DNA of 64,000 bases from Diplocloster modestus (GTDB lineage Bacteria; Bacillota; Clostridia; Lachnospirales; Lachnospiraceae): the NCBI RefSeq assembly GCF_019042245.1, contig NZ_JAHQCX010000027.1, forward strand, positions 1 through 64,000, in the 5' to 3' direction. The notes under the pieces are model-generated. The model searched no databases. It had not been told where the DNA came from and saw nothing but the letters and a program-made list of their open reading frames with translations. The translations under genes were made by a program, and so were the position numbers. Shown here piece by piece: positions 8,196-16,958 of this stretch; positions within the stretch are counted from its first letter, which is position 1, and each line of letters opens with the position of its first letter.

Positions 8196-9965
8196 ATGAA
8201 AAAAATCTTAGATCTGATTACAGAAGAACTTTCGGGAGCATTTGCCGCCGGCGGATATGATGCTTCCTATGGAAAAGTGAATCTGTCCAATCGCCCGGAT
8301 TTGTGCGAATATCAGTGTAATGGTGCCATGGCCGCTGCGAAAAAGTACAAAAAGGCTCCGATTCAGATCGCGGAAGATGTAGTGGGACAATTAAAAAACA
8401 GCGCTGCATTTTCGATGGTCGAAGCGGTAAAGCCCGGATTTATAAATATGAAGCTGAACGGTGAATTCCTGATCAACTATCTGAACCAGATGAGCGGGGA
8501 AAAAGACTTAGGTTTTGAGAAAACCGCCCATCCCAAGACGATCGTACTGGATTACGGCGGTCCCAATGTGGCCAAGCCTCTTCATGTAGGGCATCTGCGC
8601 TCTGCGATTATAGGAGAGAGCATCAAGAGAATCGGCCGTTTCGTGGGACATAACATGATAGGGGACGTTCACCTGGGCGACTGGGGACTTCAGATGGGAC
8701 TAATCATCACCGAACTGAAGAAACGGAAACCAGGACTGGTATACTTCGATCCCTATTATTCAGGAGAGTATCCGGCGGAGCCGCCGTTTACGATTAGCGA
8801 GCTGGAAGAGATCTATCCGGCTGCCAGCGCCCGCTCGAAAGAAGACGCGGCCTATAAGGAAGAGGCTATGGAGGCTACTTACCAGCTGCAGCACGGTAAT
8901 CAGGGATATATCGCCTTATGGAATCACATCCTGAATGTATCCGTATCAGATCTGAAGAAGAATTATGAAAAATTAAATGTGACCTTTGATCTCTGGAAAA
9001 AGGAATCCGATGCCCAGCCCTATATTCCGGACATGGTTCAATATATGAAAGACAACGGTTATGCCCGTATAAGTGACGGCGCGCTGGTGGTAGACGTCAA
9101 AGAGGACAGCGATACCAAGGAGATTCCGCCCTGTATGATCCTGAAATCCGACGGCGCTTCTCTTTACAATACGACAGACCTGGCCACCATTGTAGAGCGT
9201 ATGAAACTGTTCCATCCCGATGAAATCTTATATATAGTAGATAAACGCCAGGACCTTTATTTCACACAGGTATTCCGCTGCGCGAAAAAAACAAAGCTGG
9301 TGGAAGCGGATACCAAACTTACGTTCCTGGGATTCGGAACCATGAACGGCAAGGACGGAAAGCCGTTTAAAACCAGAGAAGGCGGCGTGATGCGTCTGGA
9401 AGACCTGATCGGAGATATCAATAACCAGATGTTTAAAAAGATCAGCGAGAACAGAAACACAGCCGAGGACATCGACGCCCAGGAGACAGCCAGAATCATC
9501 GGACTCTCCGCGATCAAGTATGGGGATCTGTCCAATCAGGCTTCCAAGGACTACGTCTTTGATGTGGAGCGCTTTACCTCTTTTGAAGGCGACACCGGCC
9601 CGTACATTCTATATACCATAGTGCGGATCAAGTCTATTCTGAAAAAATACATGGCGCAGGGGGGAACCCTTGATAACCTCACAATCGGAGAACCCGCAAA
9701 TGAGAGCGAAAAAAATCTGATGCTGTCCCTGACCGGATTCATCCAGGCGATCGAGACTGCCTATGCGGATCACGCGCCCCACAAAGTCTGCGCGTATATC
9801 TATGAACTGGCCAATGCCTTTAACTCCTTCTACCACGAAACCAAAATCCTGGGAGAAGCAGATCAGGCCAGAAAAGAAGGAATGCTGGCTTTACTGCTCC
9901 TGACCAGAAACGTACTGGAAACCTGCATCGACCTGCTGGGTTTCGAAGCCCCGGAACGCATGTAG
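8196..9965 (+). CDS. argS: arginyl-tRNA synthetase
   Basis: Charges tRNA-Arg with arginine. The 589 residues begin with the Arg-specific N-terminal domain. The class I HIGH motif appears as KPLHVGHLRSA near residue 130, the KMSKS position is replaced by GKPFKTREGG (usual for this enzyme), and a DALR anticodon-binding domain ends the protein (SFYHETKIL). The start follows ACAGGAGGAACCT. It is followed after 31 bp by a small gene, probably in the same transcript. Confidence 0.97.
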   Translation: MKKILDLITEELSGAFAAGGYDASYGKVNLSNRPDLCEYQCNGAMAAAKKYKKAPIQIAEDVVGQLKNSAAFSMVEAVKPGFINMKLNGEFLINYLNQMSGEKDLGFEKTAHPKTIVLDYGGPNVAKPLHVGHLRSAIIGESIKRIGRFVGHNMIGDVHLGDWGLQMGLIITELKKRKPGLVYFDPYYSGEYPAEPPFTISELEEIYPAASARSKEDAAYKEEAMEATYQLQHGNQGYIALWNHILNVSVSDLKKNYEKLNVTFDLWKKESDAQPYIPDMVQYMKDNGYARISDGALVVDVKEDSDTKEIPPCMILKSDGASLYNTTDLATIVERMKLFHPDEILYIVDKRQDLYFTQVFRCAKKTKLVEADTKLTFLGFGTMNGKDGKPFKTREGGVMRLEDLIGDINNQMFKKISENRNTAEDIDAQETARIIGLSAIKYGDLSNQASKDYVFDVERFTSFEGDTGPYILYTIVRIKSILKKYMAQGGTLDNLTIGEPANESEKNLMLSLTGFIQAIETAYADHAPHKVCAYIYELANAFNSFYHETKILGEADQARKEGMLALLLLTRNVLETCIDLLGFEAPERM

Positions 9966-9996
9966 ACATTCTTAACAAAGGAAAGGAATCATCAAA

Positions 9997-10230
9997 ATGA
10001 TACCTGGAAGCAGGAAAGAACTGGCAAACCTGGTGACGGAAACCACACTGGAAGTCTATGAAGATCTGACTCCCCAGTTAATAGAGAGGCTGGAACAAGT
10101 GAAGCACAGCAAAGAGCTGAGCGAGGCACAGAAAAACGATGAGGTAATGCTGGACATGATGGGATTTGTAAAATCCTGCACCAACGAAATCATCATCGAT
10201 GTTCTGGCTCAAATATTCGGGCTGGAATAA
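9997..10230 (+). CDS. small hypothetical protein
   Basis: A 77-residue acidic, mostly helical protein with no membrane segment and no motif I recognise. The start follows GGAAAGGAATCATCAAA, and the gene lies 31 bp after argS and before a strong terminator, so it is probably cotranscribed. The even hydrophobic spacing (LERLEQ, MLDMMGFVKS, IIIDVLAQIFG) suggests a small helical bundle. Function is unknown. Confidence 0.65.
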   Translation: MIPGSRKELANLVTETTLEVYEDLTPQLIERLEQVKHSKELSEAQKNDEVMLDMMGFVKSCTNEIIIDVLAQIFGLE

Positions 10231-10284
10231 AGCCAAAGACCGACAGGAAATCTGAAAATAAAGAATAAAGAATTGAAAATAGAA

Positions 10285-10331
10285 GGACGCAGGCGGGAAC
10301 TAAATTTATCATCCCGCGTTGCGTCCTTCAT
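10285..10331 (+). terminator. terminator after argS and small gene
   Basis: GGACGCAGGCGGGA pairs with TCCCGCGTTGCGTCC with a one-base bulge. The tail TTCATATTT is only weakly U-rich. Confidence 0.65.
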
Positions 10332-10365
10332 ATTTAATATAAAATACAAAACATATGACCAAAAA

Positions 10366-10407
10366 GTAAGCGTACAAATCGATAAGGTAAGCGTACAAAA
10401 CGATAAA
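10366..10407. repeat. two 21-bp direct repeats
   Basis: GTAAGCGTACAAATCGATAA and GTAAGCGTACAAAACGATAA lie back to back with a 21-bp period, just after the thiT stop codon on the plus strand. No function is evident. Confidence 0.6.
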
Positions 10408-10410
10408 AAA

Positions 10411-11088
10411 TTAATTGTTGGACATTTGTTTCACATACTGCAAAGCCTTCTTCACCGGTGGAATAGACATAAGTACTATTGTCAAAAGGGCTTCAGCCCC
10501 CATATACGAAGCATTATACAGAACAGAATACACAACCGGATGCATCGTTTCAGGTGCATAAGAAGCGAAGAAAATGATACCTGACAGAGCCGAGCAGAAA
10601 AACCGGCCGAAGACGCCCACGAGATACCCCAAAAACAGGCCATGTTTCTTATTACTGAACAGCCCGGAGAGTCCCAGAACCCCAAAAGCCAGAATATAAT
10701 CCAGCAGAAGCTGCGGAAGCGTCATAATATAAGGATCAATCAGCATCTGCAGCAGCCCATAAGCCACACCGGTCATCAAGCCAACCTTCACACCATACCA
10801 ATAACCGATCAGACAGATAAACATCATACTGAACAAGGTAACCGAACCACCCATGGGCATATCAAACAATTTCAGCATAGAAGTAACCGTAGCCAAAGCG
10901 ATCGCCAGCGCAGAAAAGACAAGCTGCTTTGTCTTAATTGCATGCTGCTGTCTTTTATTCTTACCGATCAGTCCAATAGCCGCCACCAGAATAAGCAAAA
11001 CAGCAAATAAAGCCACATATCCGGCGGTAGTCAGTTCGTAGATCATGGTACCGTAGCCATCATCCACAAGATTTGCAAAAAAACTCAT
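10411..11088 (-). CDS. thiT: energy-coupled thiamine transporter S component ThiT
   Basis: Membrane substrate-binding subunit that takes up thiamine with the shared ECF module, whose EcfA/EcfT genes are not in this window. The 225-residue protein has six hydrophobic segments. The first enters the membrane after MIYELTTAGY, and the YWYGVKVGLMTGVAYGLLQ region resembles the thiamine-pocket helices. I place the start at 11088, where AAGGAGG precedes ATG by 7 nt; a longer reading to 11130 would run into the riboswitch. The TPP riboswitch upstream supports the assignment strongly. Confidence 0.93.
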   Translation of the reverse strand: MSFFANLVDDGYGTMIYELTTAGYVALFAVLLILVAAIGLIGKNKRQQHAIKTKQLVFSALAIALATVTSMLKLFDMPMGGSVTLFSMMFICLIGYWYGVKVGLMTGVAYGLLQMLIDPYIMTLPQLLLDYILAFGVLGLSGLFSNKKHGLFLGYLVGVFGRFFCSALSGIIFFASYAPETMHPVVYSVLYNASYMGAEALLTIVLMSIPPVKKALQYVKQMSNN

Positions 11089-11092
11089 AAAA

Positions 11093-11219
11093 AAACCTCC
11101 TTCGTGTAAAAACGTACAGGAGGAGTCCACTTTGGTGCTTCCCTACGCCGGTATTAACCGGATCAGGTAATGAGGGTTCATGCATAAAATGCATTGTCTC
11201 AGCCAAATGCTCCCCTAGC
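11093..11219 (-). promoter_or_regulatory. TPP riboswitch (THI element) with expression platform
   Basis: Reading on the minus strand, the aptamer (about plus 11219 to 11131) contains GGGGAGC, the conserved GGCTGAGA, ACCCTCATTACCTGATC and the closing GCGTAGGGAAG. Downstream, CTCCTCCTGTACG can pair with the thiT ribosome site AAGGAGG, and the stem is followed by TTTTTTT. TPP should therefore turn thiT off by hiding the ribosome site, by termination, or both. The aptamer is seen directly; the switching model is inferred. Confidence 0.95.
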
Positions 11220-11242
11220 CGTATATCACTATCTACGGCACT

Positions 11243-11271
11243 ATTATAGGGACTCATTCAAGATTTGTCAA
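11243..11271 (-). promoter_or_regulatory. thiT sigma-A promoter
   Basis: A consensus promoter on the minus strand: TTGACA (plus 11266-11271), 17-bp spacer, TATAAT (11243-11248), ending just before the TPP aptamer. Confidence 0.85.
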
Positions 11272-11404
11272 TATATCATGCTAAGTTCCCGCCACCAAGT
11301 TTCCGCCACCCCTCAAAGCAAGGTATCATTTTCAAGACCAATATGGTATGATGAAAACAAATTTATTTTCGCAGAAGATAGGATTGGCTGAGGAGGAACT
11401 TTAT

Positions 11405-12058
11405 ATGTTTGATATTATTTTGTATGATTTGGACGGCACTTTGACAGATCCGAAGGAAGGAATAACGAAAAGCGTGCAGTATGCGCTGAAATATTTTGGG
11501 ATTGAGGAGGAGGACCTTTCGAAGCTGGAACCCTTTATCGGTCCGCCGTTGAAAGAGCAGTTTATGGAGTATTGCGGTTTTGATGAGGATAAAGGGGAAG
11601 AAGCGGTATGGAAGTACAGAGAGCGGTTCTCAGTGAACGGGTGGAAAGAGAATAAGATATATCCCGGTGTAGCCGATATGCTGCGGAAGCTTTCCCAGGA
11701 GGGGAAAGTTCTGGCGGTGGCATCTTCCAAACCGACTCTCTTTGTGGAGAAAATATTGGATTATTTTGAGATTACCGGATATTTTACGGAGATCGTGGGC
11801 AGTGAGATGGACGGCAGCAGGACTCGGAAAAGTGAGGTGATCGGGGAGGTGTTTTGCCGGCTGCAGATCGACGAGAAGAATAAGGACAGGGTTGTGATGA
11901 TCGGGGACCGGAAACATGATGTGATCGGAGCCGTGGAAGCAGGTGTGGCCTCTATTGGGGTTACCTACGGATATGGCGGTTATGAAGAACTGGCCGGAGC
12001 GCATGCGGATTGGATTGTGAATTCGGTGGAAGAGCTGACACAGCTTTTATTAAAATGA
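11405..12058 (+). CDS. HAD-family phosphatase, phosphoglycolate phosphatase-like
   Basis: A 217-residue haloacid dehalogenase hydrolase. Motif I is DLDGTLTDP, motif II AVASSKP, and motif III with the acidic Mg ligands is MIGDRKHDVIGA. A helical cap lies at about residues 15-80. It probably removes phosphate from a small phosphorylated metabolite, such as phosphoglycolate or a nucleotide, but the substrate is not set by sequence. I chose the ATG at 11405, behind GAGGAGGAAC, over a longer reading from 11348. The next gene follows after 10 bp. Confidence 0.9.
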   Translation: MFDIILYDLDGTLTDPKEGITKSVQYALKYFGIEEEDLSKLEPFIGPPLKEQFMEYCGFDEDKGEEAVWKYRERFSVNGWKENKIYPGVADMLRKLSQEGKVLAVASSKPTLFVEKILDYFEITGYFTEIVGSEMDGSRTRKSEVIGEVFCRLQIDEKNKDRVVMIGDRKHDVIGAVEAGVASIGVTYGYGGYEELAGAHADWIVNSVEELTQLLLK

Positions 12059-12068
12059 GGAGGAGCGG

Positions 12069-13772
12069 ATGGGAAAAGAACCGGTATACGTAAGAATCTG
12101 GAAGCTGCTCTATCCGCTGGGAATCAAGTATCTGGCGGAAGTGGTGGTGACGCTCGCCGGGGCTGGTATATTCGCAGTGGCAACGCTGGCTGCAGGGGAG
12201 GATGCCGGCCGCGAATATGAGCTGGTCAGGGAATACAGCAATGTGATCCTGCTGGTTAGCAATGTATTGCTGCTCCCGGTTATGTGGATGATTTTTCGGC
12301 GGGATGAGGAGCAGGGACTGCACGAAAGGGCCATGTATGGGAAAATTTCCGGTTTCTGGGTTGTTTTGCTGGCGGTCTGCGGTTGTGTCGGATTCAATGG
12401 ACTGATCGCTTTCAGCCCTCTGCCGGTCTGGTTTCCCCAGGGGAAGGAAGTCCTGAGTACTCTTTACGGAGGGAATAAATGGATTGTGCTGCTGAATGTG
12501 ATCGTGGCGGCCCCGCTGGCAGAAGAGCTGTTGTTCCGGGGTATTGTGTATAGCAGATTGCGGGAATACACCGGGCGTTTTAATGGTATATTATGCAGTG
12601 CTTTTATTTTCGGATTACTGCACGGGAATGTTCTGCAGTTTGTCTATGCGTTTCTTCTGGGGCTTATTTTCGCTTACCTGTATGAGGTATATGGCTCCAT
12701 TAAGGCGCCGGTGGCAGCGCACTGCACGGCAAACCTGTTTTCCGTTCTAATGACGGAGACGCCGCTTGGGCGTATTCTGGAGAATCCGGCAGTTTCTTAT
12801 CTGGCTGTCGCGGCCGCATGGGTGACAGGAGCTCTGGTTTTGGTGATGATGCGTGGCAATAGAAGTAAAAAGGAAGGAGAGTGCTCTATGGCAAAAGGAC
12901 GCAGGAGAATGGAAAATGACAGGCTGCTGATCGAGGTGGATGATCTGGGAGCGGAACTCACCAGGATATATGATAAATATAATAAAAGAGAAGTAATCTG
13001 GGAGGGAGATCCTGCTTATTGGAAGAGACACGCGCCTATTTTGTTTCCCTTTATTGGAAAGGTGAATGGTAATGTCTATCGCTATCATGGTAAGGAATAT
13101 CCTTCCGGACAGCACGGATTTGCCCGGGATTTACCATTTGAACTGAAGGATCAGGGGCCTGATTTTGTCAGCCATACACTGGAAGCCAACGATGATACGA
13201 TGATGGTCTATCCGTTTTTGTTCCGGCTGAAGGTTACGCATACTTTAAAAGGCAACCGGCTGAAGGTGGCGTGGAAGGTGACGAATTACGGGAACAGCAC
13301 GATGTATTTCAGTGTTGGCGGACATCCGGCATTTCAGCTGCCTGTAGATTCGGCTTTAGGCTGCGCCGGCTGGAAGATTCGGCTGGGGGAGGGTAAGCGC
13401 CCTGTGTACCGGCTTCTGAACGCAGAGGGGTTGTGTGATATGAGTAAGACGTATCCACTGGAGCTTTCCGATGGAGTGTATACCATCGATGAGCATACCT
13501 TTGCCCGTGATGCGCTGATCTTCGAAGGGCAGCAGATTAAAAGAGCGGGGATTGAGTTCCCGGACGGTACGCCGTATGTGAATCTGATCTGCGAAGATTT
13601 TCCGTATCTGGGAATCTGGTCGGCCCAGGGGGCCCCGTTTATCTGCCTGGAGCCCTGGTTCGGCAGATGCGACGATGCTGGATTTACCGGAGAGCTGGCG
13701 GAAAAGGCAGGTATACGGAGCTTGGGGTTTGAGGAAAGCTTCCGGGCGGAATATACGATTGAGATATGCTGA
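12069..13772 (+). CDS. CPBP intramembrane protease fused in frame to aldose 1-epimerase-like protein
   Basis: A 567-residue two-part reading frame. Residues 1-262 form a multi-pass CPBP protein with EELLFRG (EExxxR), FGLLHGN (FxxxH) and HCTAN motifs. Residues from about 274 form a LacX-like aldose 1-epimerase, with GKVNGNVYRYHG, HGFARD, FSVGGHPAF and LEPWFGR. In the linker, an AAGGAAGGAGAG ribosome site sits 5-7 nt before an in-frame ATG at 12888. That start would give a separate 294-residue epimerase of normal length. It may therefore be a true fusion, a former gene pair that lost a stop codon, or one gene making both products. It probably shares a transcript with the HAD gene. Confidence 0.85.
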   Translation: MGKEPVYVRIWKLLYPLGIKYLAEVVVTLAGAGIFAVATLAAGEDAGREYELVREYSNVILLVSNVLLLPVMWMIFRRDEEQGLHERAMYGKISGFWVVLLAVCGCVGFNGLIAFSPLPVWFPQGKEVLSTLYGGNKWIVLLNVIVAAPLAEELLFRGIVYSRLREYTGRFNGILCSAFIFGLLHGNVLQFVYAFLLGLIFAYLYEVYGSIKAPVAAHCTANLFSVLMTETPLGRILENPAVSYLAVAAAWVTGALVLVMMRGNRSKKEGECSMAKGRRRMENDRLLIEVDDLGAELTRIYDKYNKREVIWEGDPAYWKRHAPILFPFIGKVNGNVYRYHGKEYPSGQHGFARDLPFELKDQGPDFVSHTLEANDDTMMVYPFLFRLKVTHTLKGNRLKVAWKVTNYGNSTMYFSVGGHPAFQLPVDSALGCAGWKIRLGEGKRPVYRLLNAEGLCDMSKTYPLELSDGVYTIDEHTFARDALIFEGQQIKRAGIEFPDGTPYVNLICEDFPYLGIWSAQGAPFICLEPWFGRCDDAGFTGELAEKAGIRSLGFEESFRAEYTIEIC

Positions 13773-13794
13773 TGTGTGGAAAAGAATAAAATGA

Positions 13795-13830
13795 GAAACG
13801 CCCCGGCTATGGGGCGTTTCTTACATTTTT
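13795..13830 (+). terminator. rho-independent terminator
   Basis: A perfect 10-bp stem, GAAACGCCCC and GGGGCGTTTC, with a 6-nt loop, followed by TTACATTTTT. Confidence 0.85.
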
Positions 13831-13929
13831 ATGAGGGGGGAGATAGTGAGTGTGTGATCAACTATCTAAATATTATTATAAGAGGTAAATATGTTTAAAG
13901 TATGACCAGAGTATAAAAGAAAAAGAAAA

Positions 13930-13988
13930 TTTCTAAAAGATTTCTAAAAATTAAATAAATTGATTTCAAGATCTGAATCAACTATACT
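13930..13988 (+). promoter_or_regulatory. promoter with OmpR-type direct repeats
   Basis: TTGATT (13960-13965), 17-bp spacer and TATACT (13983-13988). Upstream are two copies of TTTCTAAAA (13930-13938 and 13941-13949) with an 11-bp period. That spacing and place fit the binding site of an OmpR-family regulator, presumably the original form of the gene that follows. Confidence 0.65.
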
Positions 13989-14058
13989 AAGACTATAACA
14001 TGAAATGAGGAAGTACAAAGCATGCCATTTTTAAGGACAGATAAAAAGGATCGCGTAT

Positions 14059-15216
14059 ATGATGAAAATTGCGGTAATTGATGACGATGTATATATTGGT
14101 GATATGCTGGAAGAACTGCTGCGGCGGGAAGGCTACCAGGTCCTGCGGGCGTATTCCGGCACGGAGGCACTGCTGCTCCTCACGAAAACCAGGCCGGATC
14201 TGATTCTGCTGGATCTGATGCTGCCCGGCCGAAGCGGAGAGGATGTGCTTTCGCAGATCAGAGGGATACCGGTGATCATTCTGAGCGCAAAGGCGGATGC
14301 CCAGGATAAAGTGAAGCTGCTGCTGGGAGGAGCTGTGGATTATGTTACAAAACCATTTGATACGGGAGAGCTGCTGGCGAGGATTTCGGTGCAGCTTAGG
14401 AATGCGGCGCTGTATGTGAGCCATCCGGTCCTGACCTTTGAAGATCTGACTCTCCATGTGGATACACATCAGGTTCAACACGGGGAACATATGATCAGGC
14501 TGACCAAGACGGAATATGCCATTTTAAAACTGCTGCTGCAGAATCCGGTGGTGGAGACGCCGTCGGTCTATTTGGAGTTGACTGCCCAGGAAAATATCAG
14601 GGAGCAATACCGTGTTTTGGGGCTGCCGGATTTTGCCGGGGTAACAGAGCTTCTGAAGCTGGTGGGACTATCCGATACCGGTAACAAAAAAATCAAGAAT
14701 TTTTCGCTGGGTATGCGCCAGCGGCTGGGAATCGCGATTGCCCTGGCGGGAGATCCTGACTTCCTGGTGCTGGATGAGCCGGTGAACGGCCTGGATCCCC
14801 AGGGAATCATAGAGATCCGGGAACTGATCCTGAAGCTTAACCGGGAACATCAGATAACATTTCTCATCTCCAGCCATATTCTGGATGAACTTTCTAGGCT
14901 GGCTACTCATTACGGCTTCATCGACAACGGACATATGGTAAAGGAAATCAATGCGGAAGAACTGGAGGCAGCCTGCCGCAAATGTATGCGCCTGAAAGTG
15001 ACGGATGCCGCCGTTCTGGCACGGGTGCTGGACCGTATGGGGCTGGAATATACGATTCTGGATGATGGGCAGGCCGATATTTTCGGCAGCGTAAATATCA
15101 CTAAGCTTGCGGTCGCCCTGGAGGCGGAACATTGCGAGATCACCTCGCTTCACGAACACGACGAGTCCCTGGAGAGCTATTATGTGAGCCTGATGGGAGG
15201 TGACAGCCGTGAATAA
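14059..15216 (+). CDS. chimeric gene: response regulator receiver fused to truncated ABC ATPase
   Basis: A 385-residue in-frame join of two unrelated proteins. Residues 1-120 are an OmpR-type receiver (IDDD, phospho-Asp in LLLDLMLPG, KPF Lys). Residues ~125-163 are the start of a winged-helix domain (RLTKTEYAILKLLLQNP), which stops before the recognition helix. From ~164 the text becomes a BcrA-type ATPase in mid-domain (ETPSVY, FSLGMRQRLG signature, FLVLDEPVNGLDPQ Walker B, SSHIL H-loop) plus its C-terminal region. Walker A is absent, as is the DNA-binding end of the regulator. This suggests a deletion joining neighbouring genes near nt 14542-14556. Both functions are probably lost or changed. 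Permease and histidine kinase follow. Confidence 0.9.
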   Translation: MMKIAVIDDDVYIGDMLEELLRREGYQVLRAYSGTEALLLLTKTRPDLILLDLMLPGRSGEDVLSQIRGIPVIILSAKADAQDKVKLLLGGAVDYVTKPFDTGELLARISVQLRNAALYVSHPVLTFEDLTLHVDTHQVQHGEHMIRLTKTEYAILKLLLQNPVVETPSVYLELTAQENIREQYRVLGLPDFAGVTELLKLVGLSDTGNKKIKNFSLGMRQRLGIAIALAGDPDFLVLDEPVNGLDPQGIIEIRELILKLNREHQITFLISSHILDELSRLATHYGFIDNGHMVKEINAEELEAACRKCMRLKVTDAAVLARVLDRMGLEYTILDDGQADIFGSVNITKLAVALEAEHCEITSLHEHDESLESYYVSLMGGDSRE

Positions 15217-16039
15217 GCTGTTAAATGCTAATTTCAGCAGGCTTTTCAAAAGCAGAATACTTTTTGTATGTGCCGGTTTTATGGCAGTCTATGCAGTTGC
15301 GGCCTGCCTGTTCTGTAATTATTACGGAATAGGAGTCGCCGTTGACATGCTGCTTCTAAGCGGTTATGGACTGGGAGGCGTGATTACGGTAGCCGGTTTT
15401 ATTATGGCAGTCCTGTGCAGCATTTTCATAGGAACGGAATACAGTGACGGTACGATCCGCAATAAACTGGTTGTGGGACATGGCCGGATGCAGATCTATC
15501 TGGCTAATTTTATTACCTGTGCCCTTGCCGGTATCGTGTTGAATCTGATCTACGGTATCCTCATCTGCGCCGTCGGGATACCGATATTCGGCGGTTTTCA
15601 GATTCCGCCGGATACTCTGCTCGCTATGATTCTGGACGGATTGCTGGTCATGGTTTCCTATGCCGCTATTTTTAACCTGTTTACCATGCTGCTGGGAAAC
15701 AAGACGACGGCATCCGTCATCAGCCTGATCGGTGTGGTGGTTATCATGTGTCTGTGCGCCTATCTGATCCTGCGGCTGGCGGAGCCCGAGATCACAGAAC
15801 TCTACAATATGGTCGATGGGGAATATGTAGTGACCAGAGGACCAAACCCTTATTATATAGAAGGTTTTAAAAGAACCGTGAGCCAGTTTGTGATCGACCT
15901 GATGCCTTCCGGCCAGTCACTTCAACTCTCCAGAATGAGCGCACTCTATTACTGGCCGCTTTTGTTATACTCCCTGGGGGTGATCCTGGTTACGAATACG
16001 GTGGGAATTCTGGCATTTCGAAAAAAAGATCTGAAATAA
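15209..16039 (+). CDS. ABC-2 type transporter permease
   Basis: A membrane protein of 276 residues with about six hydrophobic segments and the GTEYSDGTIRNKLV loop typical of BcrB/ABC-2 exporters linked to peptide-antibiotic self-protection. I place the start at the GTG at 15209, which has GGGAGG 8 nt upstream and overlaps the chimeric gene by 8 bp; a GTG at 15200 is also in frame. Its natural ATPase partner is the truncated half in the preceding chimera, so the exporter may lack energy coupling. Confidence 0.88.
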   Translation: MNKLLNANFSRLFKSRILFVCAGFMAVYAVAACLFCNYYGIGVAVDMLLLSGYGLGGVITVAGFIMAVLCSIFIGTEYSDGTIRNKLVVGHGRMQIYLANFITCALAGIVLNLIYGILICAVGIPIFGGFQIPPDTLLAMILDGLLVMVSYAAIFNLFTMLLGNKTTASVISLIGVVVIMCLCAYLILRLAEPEITELYNMVDGEYVVTRGPNPYYIEGFKRTVSQFVIDLMPSGQSLQLSRMSALYYWPLLLYSLGVILVTNTVGILAFRKKDLK

Positions 16040-16049
16040 AGGAGAACCT

Positions 16050-16946
16050 ATGGATATCTGGTTATATGCCCTGTGCGGGATACTCACACTGATCATCGCG
16101 CTGCTGCTCCTCTATATCCTGCAATTGAAAAAGGCGGTAAATGAAATCTGTGAAGAGTTTGACGACAGGGTAAAAACCGATACGAATATCCTGATCGATA
16201 TTTCCAGCAGCGATTCCAGTATCCGGCATCTGGCAGCAGCCATCAATCAGCAGCTGCGGCTTTTGCGCAAGGAACGCCACCGTTATCAGCACGGAGACAG
16301 GGAACTCAAAGAAGCCATCACCAACATATCCCATGATCTTCGTACTCCACTCACCGCCATCTGCGGCTACCTGGATCTTGCAAAACGGGAAGAGACAAAT
16401 GAGCAGGTATCCCGTTACCTGAATATGATACAGAACCGGACCCAGGCACTGAAACAGCTGACCGAAGAGCTGTTCCGGTATTCTATCATCATGTCTGTCA
16501 GGGAGGACAATCCTGAGGAAGCGGTCAGCATAAACGCAGTCCTGGAGGAGTCCATTGCCGCTTTCTATGGAGCGTTCAGGAAGAAAAATATCGTTCCGGT
16601 GATTTCCATGCCGTCCACAGAGGTCATACGCAGCATGAACCGAAGAGCCCTGTCCAGGATTTTTGAAAACATTATCAGCAATGCGATCAAATACAGTGAC
16701 AATGATCTGAGGATCACTATGGATCAAAACGGCAGTATTTCATTTACCAACACCTCAAAGGCCCTGGATTCCATATCGGCAGGGAGACTGTTCGACCGGT
16801 TTTTTACCGTTGAGAACGGACGCGGTTCAGCGGGGCTTGGGCTGTCTATCGCAAAGATCCTGACCGAACAGCTGGGAGGGAGTATTCGGGCTGTGTATGC
16901 TGGAGATCAGCTGACGATTATGTTAGATTTTGCAGTGCGGGACTGA
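16050..16946 (+). CDS. sensor histidine kinase
   Basis: A 298-residue kinase with one N-terminal membrane segment (residues 5-24) and no extracellular sensor domain. The HisKA H-box is ISHDLRTPLTAI, the N-box is ENIISNAIKYS, and the G-box is GSAGLGLSIAKI. Its lack of an input domain suggests it reads the state of the adjacent transporter. It follows the permease by 10 bp. Its expected partner regulator survives only as a receiver fused to ATPase remains, so the signalling path may end there. Confidence 0.93.
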   Translation: MDIWLYALCGILTLIIALLLLYILQLKKAVNEICEEFDDRVKTDTNILIDISSSDSSIRHLAAAINQQLRLLRKERHRYQHGDRELKEAITNISHDLRTPLTAICGYLDLAKREETNEQVSRYLNMIQNRTQALKQLTEELFRYSIIMSVREDNPEEAVSINAVLEESIAAFYGAFRKKNIVPVISMPSTEVIRSMNRRALSRIFENIISNAIKYSDNDLRITMDQNGSISFTNTSKALDSISAGRLFDRFFTVENGRGSAGLGLSIAKILTEQLGGSIRAVYAGDQLTIMLDFAVRD

Positions 16947-16958
16947 GGTGCAGCGCAG

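Noticed and set aside
10273..10584. 103-codon plus-strand frame at the end of thiT
   Set aside because: It spans a terminator and direct repeats, then runs antisense to thiT, with no ribosome site.
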